This document shows, piece by piece, positions 33,156 through 46,190 of a DNA stretch of 64,000 nucleotides. The stretch comes from Litsea cubeba. Its lineage: Eukaryota > Streptophyta > Magnoliopsida > Laurales > Lauraceae. Made by a program: the position numbers and the translations under genes. Location: contig CM022953.1 of the NCBI GenBank assembly GCA_012931725.1, positions 30,201,453-30,265,452 on the forward strand, in the 5' to 3' direction. Below the pieces are notes generated by a model. The model was not told where the DNA came from. It worked only from the letters and a program-made list of their open reading frames with translations, and did no database searches. Position 1 is the stretch's first letter; the number at the start of each line of letters is the position of its first letter.

Positions 33156-36100
33156 CAGATGAAATTCTGATTTCCTGTACTGTTCTATTTCAGCTCTGTT
33201 TTCTCTTTGAAGCTCTATCAACACCACACTTGTGACATTGTGTTGACAATAATTCCAACACAAGATGATACTTTAGATACTAAACACTTCAATGCTTCAT
33301 AAGACTTCTCAAAGCATCTCAAATTCCAACACGGGAGAATTCCGAAACCGGCATGAGAACTTTGCTCGAGGGTAGAGTAACTTGTAGGAACAGACGGTTC
33401 GCAAATAGGGCTCCAGATTAGAGAATTACGACCGAAACTTGGTAATTTCCAACACTTAGGCTCGAAAACGGCCCGCCGAGTTCTAGAACGGGAAACGGCC
33501 AAGGGAAAATTCTAGGAACTGACGGTTCGCAAATAGGGCTCCCGGTTAGAGAATTACAACCGAAACATGTTAATTTCCAACACTTAGGCTCAAAAACGAA
33601 CCGCCGGGGGTCCGGAATGGGAAACGGCCGTGGGAAAATTCCGAAACTAGCATTAGCACTTCGCTCGAGGGTAGAGTAACTTGTAGGAATTGACGGTTCG
33701 CAAATAGGGCTCCCGGTTAGAGAATTATGACCGAAACATGGTAATTTCCAACACTTCGGCTCGAAAATGGCCCGCCCGGGGTCCGGAACGGGAAACGGCC
33801 ACGGGAAAATTTCGAGACTGGTACGAGCACTTCGCTCGAGGGTAGAATAACTTGTAGGAACTGATGGTTCGCAAATAGGGCTCCAGATTAGAGAATTACG
33901 ACCGAAACTTGGTAATTTCCAACACTTAGGCTCGAAAACGGCCCGACGGGGGTCCGGATTGGGAAACGGCAATGGGAAAATTCCGAAACTGGCACGAACA
34001 CTTCGCTCGAGGGTAGAGTAACTTGTAGGAATTGACGGTTCACAAATAGGGCTCCCGATTAGAGAATTACGACCGAAACATATTAATTTCCAACACTTAG
34101 GCTCAAAAAAGGCCCGCCGGGGGTCCGGAATGGAAAAGGTTTGCGGGAAAATTACTGAAATGGCACGAGCACTTCGCTCGAGGGTAAAGTAACTTGTAGG
34201 AATTGACGGTTCACAAATAGGGCTCCCGATTAGAGAATTACGACCGAAACATATTAATTTCCAACACTTAGGCTCAAAAAAGGCCCGCCAGGGGTCCGGA
34301 ACGGAAAAGGTTTGCGGGAAAATTATTGAAATGGCACGAGCGCTTTGCTCGAGGGTAGAGTAACTTGTAGGAACTGAGGTTCGCAAATAGGGCTCCAGGT
34401 TAGAGAATTACGACCGAAACATGCTAATTTCCAACACTTAGGCTCGAAAACGGCCCGACGGGGTCCGGAACGGGAAACGGCCGCTGAAAAATTCCGAAAC
34501 CAGCATGAACGCTTTGCTCGAGGGTAGAGTAACTTGTAGGAACTGACGGTTCGCAAATAGGGCTCCAGATTTGAGAACTACGACCGAAACAAGCTAATTT
34601 CCAACACTTAGGCTCGCAAACGGCCCGATGGGGGTCCGGAATGGGAAACGGCCACGGGAAAATTCCGAAACCGGCACGAGCACTTCGCTCGAGGGTAGAG
34701 TAACTTGTAGGAACTGACGGTTCGCAAATAGGGCTCCAGATTAGAGAATTACGACCGAAACTTGGTAATTTCCAACACTTAGGCTCGAAAACGGACCGAC
34801 GGTGGTCCGGATTGGGAAACGGCCGCGGGAAAATTCCGAGACTGGCATGAACACTTCTCTCGAGGGTAGAGTAACTTGTAGGAATTGACGGTTCACAAAT
34901 AGGGCTCCCGATTAGAGAATTACGACCGAAACATATTAATTTCCAACACTTAGGCTCAAAAAAGGCCCGTGGGAAAATTACTGAAATGGAACGGGCACTT
35001 CGCTCGAGGATAGAGTAACTTGTAGGAACTGACGGTTCGCTAATAGGGCTCCCGGTTAGAGAATTAAGACCGAAACTTGGTAATTTCCAACACTTAGGTT
35101 CGAAAACGGCCCGCCGGTGGTCCGGAATGGGAAACGGCCAGATTTCCGAAACCGGCACGAGCACTTCGTTCATGGGTAGAGTAACTTGTAGGAACTGACG
35201 GTTCACAAATAGGGCTACAGATTAGAGAATTACGACTGAAACTTGGTAATTTCCAACACTTAGGCTCGAAAACGGCCCGCCGGTGATCCGGAATGGAAAA
35301 CGGCCACGGGAAAATTCTGAAACCGGCACGAGCACTTCGCTCAAGGGTAGAGTAACTTGTCGGAACTGACGGTTCGCAAATAGGGCTCCAGGTTAGAGAA
35401 TTACGACCGAAACTTGGTAATATCCAACACTTAGGCTCGAAAACGGACGGCCGGTGGTCCGGAATGGGAAACGGCCATGGGAAAATTATGAAACATTCAC
35501 GAGCACTTCACTCGAGGGTAGAGTAACTTGTAGGAATTGACGGTTCGCAAATAAGGCTCCCGGTTAGAGAATCAAGACCGAAACATGGTAATTTCCAACA
35601 CTTAGGCTCGAAAACGGCCCGCCAGGGCTTCGGATCGGGAAACGGCCTTGGGAAAGTTCCAAAACCGACAAGAGCACTTCGCTTGAGGGTAGAGTAACTT
35701 TTAGGAACTGACGGTTCACAAATAGGGCTCCCGGTTAGAGAATTACGACCGAAACTTGCTAATATCCAACACTTAGGCTCGAAAACGGCCCGCCGGTGGT
35801 CCAGAATGGGAAACGGCCATGGGAAAAATCCGAAACTGGCACGGGCACTTCGCTCGAGGGTAGAGTAACTTGTAGGAATTGACGGTTTGCAAATAGGGCT
35901 CCCGGTTAGAGAATTAATACCGAAACATGGTAATTTCCAACACTTAAGCTCGAAAACGGCCCGCTGGGGGTCCGGAATGGGAAACGGACACGGGAAATTT
36001 CCAAAACTGGTACGAGCACTTCGCTCGAGGGTAGAGTAACTTGTAGGAACTAACGGTTCGCAAATAGGGCTCCAGATTAGAGAATTACGACCGAAACTTG

Positions 36101-39100
36101 GTAATTTCCAACACTTAGGCTCGAAAACGGCCCGCCGGGTTCCGGAATGGGAAACGGCCGAGGGAAAATTCCGAAACCGGCACGAGCACTTCGCTCGAGG
36201 GTAGAGTAACTTGTCGGAACTGACGGTTCACAAATAGGGCTCCCGGTTAGAGAATTACGACCGAAACTTGCTAATATCCAACACTTAGGCTCGAAAACGG
36301 CCCGCCGGTGGTCCAGAATGGGAAACGGCCATGGGAAAATTCCGAAACTAGCACGGGCACTTCGTTCGAGGGTAGGGTAACTTGTAGGAATTGACGGTTC
36401 GCAAATAGGGCTCCCAGTTAGAGAATTAAGACCGAAACATGGTAATTTCCAACACTTAAGCTCGAAAACGGCCCGCCGGGGGTCCGGAATGGGAAACGGC
36501 CACGGGAAATTTCCAAAACTGGTACGAACACTTCGCTCGAGGGTAGAGTAACTTGTAGGAACTGACGGTTCGCAAATAAGGCACCAGATTAGAGAATTAT
36601 GACCGAAACTTGGTAATTTCCAACACTTAGGCTCGAAAACGGCCCGCCGGGTTCTGGAACGGGAAATGGCCGAGGGAAAATTCCGAAACCGGCACGACCA
36701 CTTCGCTCGAGGGTAGAGTAACTTGTAGGAACTGACAGTTCGCAAATAGGGCTCCCGGTTAGAGAATTACGACCGAAACATGTTAATTTCCAACACTTAG
36801 GCTCTAAAACGGACCGCCGGGGGTCCGGAATGGGAAACGGCCGTGGGAAAATTCTGAAACTGGCATGAGCACTTCGCTCGACGGTAGAGTAACTTGTAGG
36901 AATTGACGGTTCGCAAAAAGGGCTCCCGGTTAGAGAATACGACCGAAACATGGTAATTTCCAACACTTAGGCTCGAAAACGGCCCGCCGGGGTCCGGAAC
37001 AGGAAACGGCCGCGGGAAAATTCCGAAACTGGCGCGAGCACTTCGCTCAAGGGTAGAGTAACTTGTAGAAAACGGTTCGAAAGTAGGGCTCCCGGTTAGA
37101 GAATTATGACCGAAACTTGGTAATTTCCAACACTTAGGCTCGAAAACGGCCCGCCGATGGTCCGGAATGGGAAACGGCCACGGGAAAATTCTGAGCGAAG
37201 TAGAGTAACTTCACTTGAGGGTAGAGTAACTTGTAGGAATTGACGGTTCGCAAATAGGGCTCCCGGCTAGAGAATTAAGACCGAAACATGGTAATTTCCA
37301 ACACTTAGGCTCGAAACGGCCCGCCGGGGTCCGGATCGGGAAACGGCAGCGGGAACTTCACTTGAGGCTAGAGCAACTTGTAGGAACTGACGGTTCACAA
37401 ATAGGGCCCCCGGTTAGAGAATTACGACCGAAACATGGCAATTTCCAACACTTAGGCTCGAAAAATACCGCCGGGGGTCCGGAATGGGAAACGGCCGCGG
37501 GAAAATTCTAAAACCAGCATGAGCACTTCGCTCGAGGGTAGAGTAACTTGTAGGAACTGACGGTTCGCAAATAGTGCTCTCGGTTAGAGAATTACGACCG
37601 AAACTTGGTAATATCCAACACTTAGGCTCAAAAACGGCCCGCCGGTGGTCCAGAATGGGAAACAGCCATGGGAAAATTCCGAAACTGGCACGAGCACTTC
37701 GCTCGAGGGTAGAGTAACTTGTAGGAATGGACGGTTCGCAAATAGGGCTCCCGGTTAGAGAATGAAGACCGAAACATGGTAATTTCCAACATTTAGGCTC
37801 GAAAACGGCCCGCCGGGGGTCCGGAACGGGAAACGGCCGCAGGAAAATTCTGAAACCGGTATGAGCACTTCGCTCGAGGGTAGAGTAACTTGTAGGAACT
37901 GACGGTTTGCAAATAGGGCTCCAAATTAGAGAATTACGACCAAAACTTGGTAATTTCCAACACTTGGGCTCGAAAACGGCCCGCCGGGTTCCGGAATGGG
38001 AAACGGCCGTGGGATAATTCCGAAACCGGCAGGAGCACTTCGTTCGATGGTAGAGTAACTTATAGGAACTGACGGTTTGCAAATAGGGCTCCCGGTTAGA
38101 GAATAACAACTGAAACATATTAATTTCCAATACTTAGGCTCGAAAAAGGCCCGCCGGGGGTCCGGAATGGAAAGCGTTTGAGGGAAAATTTCAAAACCGG
38201 CACGAGCACTTCGCACAAGGGTAGAGTAAATTGTAGGAACTGACGGTTCGCAAGTAGGGCTCCCCCTTAGAGAATTAAGACCGAAACATAGTAATTTCCA
38301 ACACTTAGGCTCGAAAACGGCCCGCCGCGGGTCCGGAAAGGGAAACGTCCATGGGAAAACTCTAAAACCGGTTCAAGCACTTCGCTCGAGGGTAGAGTAA
38401 CTTGTAGGAGCTGACGGTTCGCAAAAAGGGCTCCAGATTAGAGAATTACGACCGAAACTTGGTAATTTCCAACACTTAGGTTCGAAAACGGCCCGACGGG
38501 GTCCGGAACGGGAAACGGCAGCTGGAAAATTCCGAAACCAGCACGAGCGCTTTGCTCGAGGGTAGAGTAACTTGTAGGAACTGACGGTTCGCAAATAGGG
38601 CTCCAGATTAGAGAATTACGACCGAAACATGCTAATTTCCAACACTTAGGCTCGAAAACGGCCCGACGGGGGTCCGGAATGGGAAACGGCCGCGGTAAAA
38701 TTCCGAAATTGGCACGAACACTTCGCTCGAGGGTAGAGTAACTTGTAGGAATTGGCGGTTCGCAAATAGGGCTCCCTGTTAGAGAATTACGACCGAAACA
38801 TGGTAATTTCCAACACTTAGGCTCGAAAATGGCCCGCCCGGGGTTCGTAATGGGAAACGGCCATGGGAAAATTCCGAAACTGGTACGAGCACTTCGGTCG
38901 AGGGTAGAGTAACTTGTAGGAACTGACGGTTCGCAAATAGGGCTCCCGGTTAGAGAATTAGGACAGAAACATGGTAATTTCCAACTCTTAGGCTCGAAAA
39001 CGGCCCGATGGGGTTCCGGAATGGGAAATGGCCTCGAGAAAATTCCGAAACTGGCACGAGCACTTCGCTCGAGGGTAGAGTAACTTACAGGAACTGACGG

Positions 39101-41589
39101 TTCGCAAATAGAGCTCCCAGTTCGAGAATTGCGACCGAAAAATATTAATTTCCAACACTTCGGCTCAAAAAAGGCCCGCCGGGGGTCCGGAACAGAAAAC
39201 GTTTGCGGGAAAATTACTGAAATGGCATGAGCACTTCGCTCGAGGGTAGAGTAACTTGTAGGAACTGACGGTTCGTAAATAGGGCTCCCGGTTAGAGAAT
39301 TAAGGCCGAAACTTGGTAATTTCCAACACTTAGGTTCAAAAACAGCCCGCCGGGGGTCCGGAATGGGAAACGGCCACGGGAGAATTCCGAAACTGGCACG
39401 AGCACTTCGCTCGAGGGTAGAATAACTTGTAGGAACACACGGTTCGCAAATAGGGCTCCAGATTAGAGAATTACGACCGAAACTTGGTAATTTCCAACAC
39501 TTAGGCTCGAAAACGGCCCGCCGGGTTCCGGAACGGGAAACGGCCGTGGGAAAATTCCGAAACCGGCACGAGCACTTCGCTCGAGGGTAGAGTAACTTGT
39601 AGGAACAGACGGTTCGCAAATAGGGCTCCCGGTTAGAGAATTACAACCGAAACATATTAATTTCCAACACTTAGGCTCGAAAACGGACCGCCGGGGGTCC
39701 GGAATGGGAAACGGCCACGGGAAAATTCTGAAACTGGCATGAGCACTTTGCTCGTGGGTAGAGTAACTTGTAGGAATTGACGGTTCGCTAATAGGGCTCC
39801 CGGTTTGAGAATTACGACCGAAACATGGTAATTTCCAACACTTAGGCTCAAAAACGGCCCGCCCGGGGTCCGGAATGGGAAACAGCCACGGGAAAATTCT
39901 GAAACCTGCACGAGCACTTCGCTCGAGGGTAGAGTAACTTGTAGGATCTGACGGTTCGCAAATAGGGCTCCCGGTTAGAGAATTACGACCGAAACTTGGT
40001 AATATCCAACACTTAGGCTCGAAAACGGCCCGCCGGTGGTCCGGAATGGGAAACGGCCGCGGGAAGATTCTGAAACAGGCACGAGCACTTCACTCGAGGG
40101 TAGAGTAAATTGTAGGAATTGAGGGTTCGCAAATAAGGCTCCCGGTTAGAGAATTAACACCGAAACATGGTAATTTCCAATACTTAGGCTCGAAAATGGC
40201 CCCCCAGGGCTCCGGATCGGGAAACGGCCATGGGAAAACCGAAACGAGCACTTTTCTTGAGGGTAGAGTAACTTGTAGGAACTAACGGTTCGCAAATAAG
40301 GCCCTCGGTTAGAGAATTACGACCGAAACATGGTAATTTCCAACACTTAGGCTCGTAAATGGCCTGGCGGGGGGTCCGGAATGGGAAACGGCCGCGGGAA
40401 AATTCTAAAACCAGCACGAGCACTTCGTTCAAGGGTAGACTGACATGTAGGCACTTACGGTTCGCAAATAGGGCTCCCGGTTAGAGAATTACGACTGAAA
40501 CTTGCTAATATCCAACACTTAGGCTCGAAAACGGCCCGCCGGTGGTCCGGAATGGGAAATGGCCATGGGAAAATTTTGAAACTGGCATGACCACTTCGCT
40601 CGAGGGTAGAGTAACTTGTAGGAATTGATGGTTCACAAATAGGGCTCCCGGTTAGAGAATTAAGACCGAAACATGGTAATTTCCAACACTTAAGCTCGAA
40701 AACGGCCCGCCGGGGGTCCGGAATGGGAAACGGCCATGGGAAAATTCTAAAACCGGTACGAGCACTTCGCTCGAGGGTAGAGTAACTTGTAGGAACTGAC
40801 GGTTCGCAAATAGGGCTCCCGGTTAGAGAATTACAACCGAAACATGTTAATTTCCAACACTTAGGCTCGAAAACGGACGGCCGGTGGTCCGGAATGGGAA
40901 ACAGCCACGGGAAAATTCTGAAACTGGCACGAGCACTTCGCTCGAGGGTAGAGTAACTTGTAGGATCTGACGGTTCGCAAATAGGGCTCCCGGTTAGAGA
41001 ATTACGACCGAAAATTGGTAATATCCAACACTTAGGCTCGAAAACGGCCCGCCGGTGGTCCGGAATGGGAAACGGCCACGGGAAAATTCTGAAACAGGCA
41101 CGAGCACTTCACTTGAGGGTAGAGTAACTTGTTGGAATTGACGGTTCGCAAATAAGGCTCCCGGTTAGAGAATTAACACCGAAACATGGTAATTTCCAAA
41201 CTTAGGCTCGAAAACGGCCCGCCGGGGCTCCGGATCGGGAAACGGCCATGGGAAAATTCCAAAACCAAAACGAGCACTTCGCTTGAGGGTAGAGTAACTT
41301 GTAGGAACTGACGGTTCACAAATAAGGCCCCCGGTTAGAGAATTACGACTGAAACATGGTAATTTCCAACCCTTAGGCTCGAAAATGGCCTGCCGGGGGG
41401 TCCGGAATGGGAAACGGCCGTGGGAAAATTCTAAAACCAGCACGAGCACTTCGCTCGAGGGTAGACTGACTTGTAGGAACTTACGGTTCGCAAATAGGGC
41501 TCCCGGTTAGAGAATTACGACCGAAACTTGCTAATATCCAACACTTAGGCTCGAAAACGGCCCGCCGGTGGTCCGGAATGGGAAACGGC

Positions 41590-42785
41590 CATGGGAAAAT
41601 TTTGAAACTGGCACGACCACTTCGCTCGAGGGTAGAGTAACTTGTAAGAATTGATGGTTCGCAAATAGGGCTCCCGGTTAGAGAATTAAGACCGAAACAT
41701 GGTAATTTCCAACACTTAAGCTCGAAAACGGCCCGCCGGGGGTCCGGAATGGGAAACGGCCACGGGAAAATTCTAAAACCGGTACGAGCACTTCGCTCGA
41801 GGGTAGAGTAACTTGTAGGAACTGACGGTTCGCAAATAAGGCTCCAGATTAGAGAATTACGACCGAAACTTGGTAATTTCCAACACTTAGGCTCGAAAAC
41901 AGCCCGCCGGGTTCCGGAACGGGAAACGGCCGTGGGAAAATTCCAAAACCGGCACGAGCACTTCGCTCGAGTGTAGAGTAACTTGTAGGAACTGACGGTT
42001 CGCAAATAGGGCTCCCGGTTAGAGAATTACAATCGAAACATGTTAATTTACAACACTTAGGCTCGAAAACAGACCGCCGGGAGTCCGGAATGGAAAACGG
42101 CTGTGGGAAAATTCTGAAACTTGCATGAGCACTTCGCTCGAGGGTAAAGTAACTTGTAGGAATTGACGGTTCGCAAAAAGGGCTCCCGGTTAGAGAATTA
42201 CGACCGAAACATGGTAATTTCCAACACTTAGGCTCGAAAACTGCCCGCCCGGGGTCTGGAATAGGAAACGGCCACGGGAAAATTCCAAAATTGGCACGAG
42301 CACCTCGCTCGAGGGTAGAGTAACTTGTAGGAACTAACGGTTCGCAGGTAGGGCTCCCGGTTAGAGAATTACGACCGAAACTTGGTAATTTCCAACACTT
42401 AGGCTCGAAAACGGCCCGACGGGGGTCCGGATTGGGAAACGGCCGAGGGAAAATTCCGAAACTGGCACGAACACTTCGCTCGAGGGTAGAGTAACTTGTA
42501 GGAATTGACGGTTCACAAATAGGGCTCCCGGTTAGAGAATTACGACCGAAACATGGTAATTTCCAACACTTAGGCTCGAAAACGGCCCGCCCGGGGGTCC
42601 GGAATGGGAAACGGCCGTGGGAAAATTCTGAAATCGTCACGAGCACTTCGGTTGAGAGTAGAGTAACTTGTAGGAACTAACGGTTCGAAAGTAGGGCTCC
42701 CGGTTAGAGAATTACGACCGAAACTTAGTAATTTCCAACACTTAGGCTCGAAAACGGCCCGCCGGTGGTCCGGAATGGGAAACGG
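41590..42785 (+). repeat. Seven-monomer satellite unit, copy 1 (about 1.2 kb)
   Basis: Private variants recur 1196-1197 bp later: CTTGTAAGAATTGATGG at 41641 and 42838, GCAAAAAGGGCTCCCGG at about 42174 and 43371, and TTCGCAGGTAGGGC at 42341 and 43537. The second copy is about 42786-43985. Confidence 0.72.
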
Positions 42786-43985
42786 CCATGGGAAAATTTT
42801 GAAACTGGCACGACCACTTCGCTCGAGGGTAGAGTAACTTGTAAGAATTGATGGTTCGCAAATAGGGCTCCCGGTTAGAGAATTAAGACCGAAACATGGT
42901 AATTTCCAACACTTAAGCTCGAAAACGGCCCCCCGGGGGTCCGGAATGGGAAACGGCCACGGGAAAATTCTAAAACCGGTACGAGCACTTCGCTCGTGGG
43001 TAGAGTAACTTGTAGGAACTGACGGTTCGCAAATAAGGCTACAGATTAGAGAATTACGACCGAAACTTGGTAATTTCCAACACTTAGCTCGAAAACAGCC
43101 CGCCGGGTTCCGGAACGGGAAACGGCCGTGGGAAAATTCCGAAACCGGCACGAGCACTTCGCTCGAGTGTAGAGTAACTTGTAGGAACTGACGGTTCGCA
43201 AATAGGACTCCCGGTTAGAGAATTACAATCGAAACATGTTAATTTACAACACTTAGGCTCGAAAACAGACCGCCGGGAGTCCGGAATGGAAAACGGCTAT
43301 GGGAAAATTCCGAAACTTTCATGAGCACTTCGCTCGAGGGTAAAGTAACTTGTAGGAATTGACGGTTCGCAAAAAGGGCTCCCGGTTAGAGAATTACGAC
43401 CGAAACATGGTAATTTCCAACACTTAGGCTCGAAAACTGCCCGCCCGGGGTCTGGAATAGGAAACGGCCGCGGGAAAATTCCAAAATTGGCACGAGCACC
43501 TCGCTCGAGGGTAGAGTAACTTGTAGGAACTAACGGTTCGCAGGTAGGGCTCCCGGTTAGAGAATTACGACCGAAACTTGGTAATTTCCAACACTCAGGC
43601 TCGAAAACTGACCGACGGGGGTCCGGATTGGGAAACGGCCGAGGGAAAATTCCGAAACTGGCACGAACACTTCGCTCGAGGGTAGAGTAACTTGTAGGAA
43701 TTGACGGTTCACAAATAGGGCTCCCGGTTAGAGAATTACGACCGAAACATGGTAATTTCCAACACTTAGGCTCGGAAAACGGCCCGCCCGGGGGTCCGGA
43801 ATGGGAAACGGCCGGGAAAATTCTGAAATCGGCACGAGCACTTCGTTGAGAGAAGAGTAACGTGTAGAACTAACGGTCCGAAAAGTAGGGCTCCCGGTTA
43901 GAGAATGACGACCGAAACGTGTAATTTCCAACCCTAGGCCTCGAAAACGGCCCGCCGGGGGTTCCGAATGGGAAAACGGCCATGG
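42786..43985 (+). repeat. Seven-monomer satellite unit, copy 2
   Basis: Duplicate of 41590-42785 with the same monomer order. Its last 250 bp carry many single-base indels not seen in copy 1. Confidence 0.7.
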
Positions 43986-44889
43986 GAAAAATTCTGAGCG
44001 AAGTAAGTAACTTCACCGCGAGGGTAAGAGTAACTTGTGGAGCTGACTGTTTCGGCAAATAGGGCCTCCGGTTAGAGAAGATTAAAGACCGACATTGTGG
44101 AAGTTCCCAACACTTTAGGCCCTCGAAAACCGCCCCGCCGGGAAAATGCGCGAACCGAGACAAGCAAGTTGACAGCCAAAAATGTCACTTTGCCTCATCA
44201 AGATCAAAGAGCTACATGAAGTCGCAACCTGCCATAAATAGGCAATGCTGCTTCCAAAATCAATCTTGTCAGAATCAACAAAACTGCAAGATTCTTCCAG
44301 ACAGCCAAAAAGAGGAGTACACAAGAAGTTTCGGGCCATTTCAAAATCATTTGGCCTAACTTCGCTTCTCCGACAGCCGAAAAGGAGCTCTCGGCGACAA
44401 AAGCTCTCCGGGACCATGGTTTCCAAGACAGAACCTATGGATCATCTTAAAATGACTCCAATAGGTTCCCTGTCAAATTTCAAGTCAATCGGACATCGGT
44501 TGACCACACATCAAACCACGACATCTTCATCGCGACAAAAAGCAAGTCTGCAGGTGATAGGACCCCAAACGGCTTCAAAACTCAAACAAAAGCCTATGGT
44601 TGGTCTTATTTATTGCTCAGAAGGCTTCACACCAAATTTCAGGTCATTGCGACATCGTTTGACCCAGTTTCAGCTTCTGACGGAAAATCGGCAGCTCTGC
44701 GCGACAAAGTCTTCAGCTTTCTCAGGAAATTGGAAACTTTGCAAAATAAAATGCAAGGATTCTCATCAGGTTTCCTACAAAGAAATCAGGCCAATAAATG
44801 GTCAAAATGTCAAGGAAAAGTACAGAAGAAAAAGAATAAAAAAAAAGCAAAAACGGACGCAAAACGGGACACGAAGGAGGGAAAACCCC

Positions 44890-44919
44890 CCCAGGGTCGC
44901 AGACCCCTGCGACCCTGGG
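44890..44919. other. Perfect 13-bp stem-loop in U3 of element D
   Basis: CCCAGGGTCGCAG, loop ACCC, then the exact reverse complement. It is conserved in the 3' LTR at 61193-61222. It lies about 700 bp upstream of the TATA box in a very GC-rich segment containing several GGTCGCCGG-like repeats. Function unknown. Confidence 0.75.
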
Positions 44920-45616
44920 CCAGGGTCGCCGGCGACCTTGGAACCCGGGGTCGCCGGGAAAGCCCCGGAAACCCCGGTTTTCACCGTTTTTTTCGCGATT
45001 CGAGGAGCCCAGCCTCTGGTACTTTCCAAAATTCATGCTTTTGAGACACCAAGTCCTCTGACATCCGTCCAAAACACGGGTAAATCATCAAGAGTATCGA
45101 AGACAGTATTGATCGCCACCCGGTCAACCAAAAAAGTGTGCTTTCCACCCGACCGATCGAGAAATCGACAGGACAGATGGCACCGACCCGCTGTTGGCAA
45201 CAAACACCTGAAATTACATGGTCATCTGATGTCGATCTACATGAAGATCCATCGATGATCATCGACAGAAGAATTCCAAAAGACGTGGCACGGCCCGCGA
45301 CTCTTCAGCTGCTCGGCGACCACTTAATGCGATTAATTGACTAACTTTATTACAGTCATTAATCCATTTCTTTGGACGGCCCAATCAGAAGCAAGCATTC
45401 GGGAGCTTACAAGTCAAGAAATTCATGGCATTTAACCCATGAAACTCCTCCCATCATGGCGATTAAAGGCGATTAAATGCCCTCAATCTCCTCCGGCCAA
45501 TCAGAAGCCAAGAAAAAGGAGTTACAAAATAAACAATTCAATTTTGTAACTCCTCCCATTATGCGGCTTAATGACAATAAAAGCCCATAAACCCACCTAA
45601 AAGGCTACCTAAAAGC

Positions 45617-45627
45617 CTATAAATAGG
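45617..45627 (+). promoter_or_regulatory. TATA box in the 5' LTR of element D
   Basis: CTATAAATAGG, a canonical plant TATA box. Transcription of the element would begin about 30 bp downstream, giving a roughly 1.45-kb U3. The 3' LTR carries CTATAAATATG at 61919-61929. Confidence 0.8.
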
Positions 45628-46111
45628 AGGGCTCTCCAAGAAGAAAAAAACAACGAACATCAACAGACAGCAGTCAGAAATCCAGAGAAAAGAAAAAGAG
45701 AGAAAACTCTGCGGAAGTTCTACACCGGCCACCGCAACAAGGTGACAAAAGTCTCTTGGGGGGTACCCCCCCCCCAAGGTCCTTGCCTTCTCCTCCTGCC
45801 TCCAATGGCTTAGATATGGCTTTTCAGCCCGTCTACTCGGCTTTTTATTGGACATACGACCTTCCTTTGGTCTTTGTCCTCTAAAAACCCGAGGTTATAG
45901 CCAAGCCAAGCGAATCAATAGCATCCTCTGTTCTCATCTGCATGGATGATGGCGAAGTCCACATATGGCTTGCGACCGTCAATCTAAACGAGTCCCCCAC
46001 AATCTCCTGAGAAGTTAGATCCTCCTTTTCTTGCTTTTCATTGTAGTTTGTATTTTTTTAAAAGAGACAAAAATCACAATTCTTGTCTTTCATTATTGAT
46101 AAGGATTGTAA

Positions 46112-46190
46112 ATCGGCTATAAACGCCAAAATCGGCTATAAACGCCAAAAATCGGCTATAAACGCCAAAATCGGCTATAAATGCCAAAAA
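46112..46190 (+). repeat. Short tandem array of CGGCTATAAACGCCA units
   Basis: Four units of about 19-20 bp (ATCGGCTATAAACGCCAAA, the last with ATGCC), followed by a diverged ATCGCCTTTCAAGGC. The array is repeated in the 3' LTR at about 62416-62494. The same core occurs again as a diverged array at 53800-54060. Confidence 0.8.

Larger units (their letters stand above)
32216..33331 (-). mobile_element. Solo LTR C, copia family related to A and B
   Basis: The LTR is 1116 bp with the same ends as the A/B LTRs (TGTTAGATATCGCG to AATTCCAACA) and an intact 5-bp target duplication, but no internal region. This is the product expected from recombination between the two LTRs of one element. Orientation follows the A/B LTRs (minus). 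It keeps the minus-strand TATA box at 32818-32829 and the terminal stem-loop with a G10 run. In the U3 position where A and B carry GGTCGAC repeats, C carries TACCGGTA-type repeats (about 32955-33155). Confidence 0.93.
33332..44167 (+). repeat. 171-bp tandem satellite array, block 3
   Basis: Same family and orientation. It includes some shortened monomers (around 33505, 34970 and 37345, where 30-50 bp are missing), the marker monomer at 37189 and 43992, and a duplicated 7-monomer unit at about 41590-43985. Indel density rises sharply from about 43730 to the junction with element D. I see no gene in it. Confidence 0.96.

Noticed and set aside
32216..33331. Solo LTR C as a small non-autonomous element with its own genes
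   Set aside because: It aligns end to end with a single LTR, has no PBS or PPT, and has no open frame of note.
33418..39619. Long minus-strand open frames in the satellite as protein genes
   Set aside because: They repeat with the 57-residue monomer period, start and stop at random monomer defects, and have no start context or domain. They follow from a 171-bp monomer lacking stops in one frame.
44163..44167. Exact target duplication AGCAC on the left of element D
   Set aside because: The sequence reads AGCAA and the first LTR base is altered. Reported only as a likely near copy because the patch is indel-rich.
44245..45258. Open frames of up to 337 codons within the LTRs of element D (also 60544-61561 and the opposite strand)
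   Set aside because: They lie in U3, are present in both LTRs with different frame breaks, overlap frames on the other strand, and have no domain. Treated as chance frames in GC-rich LTR sequence.
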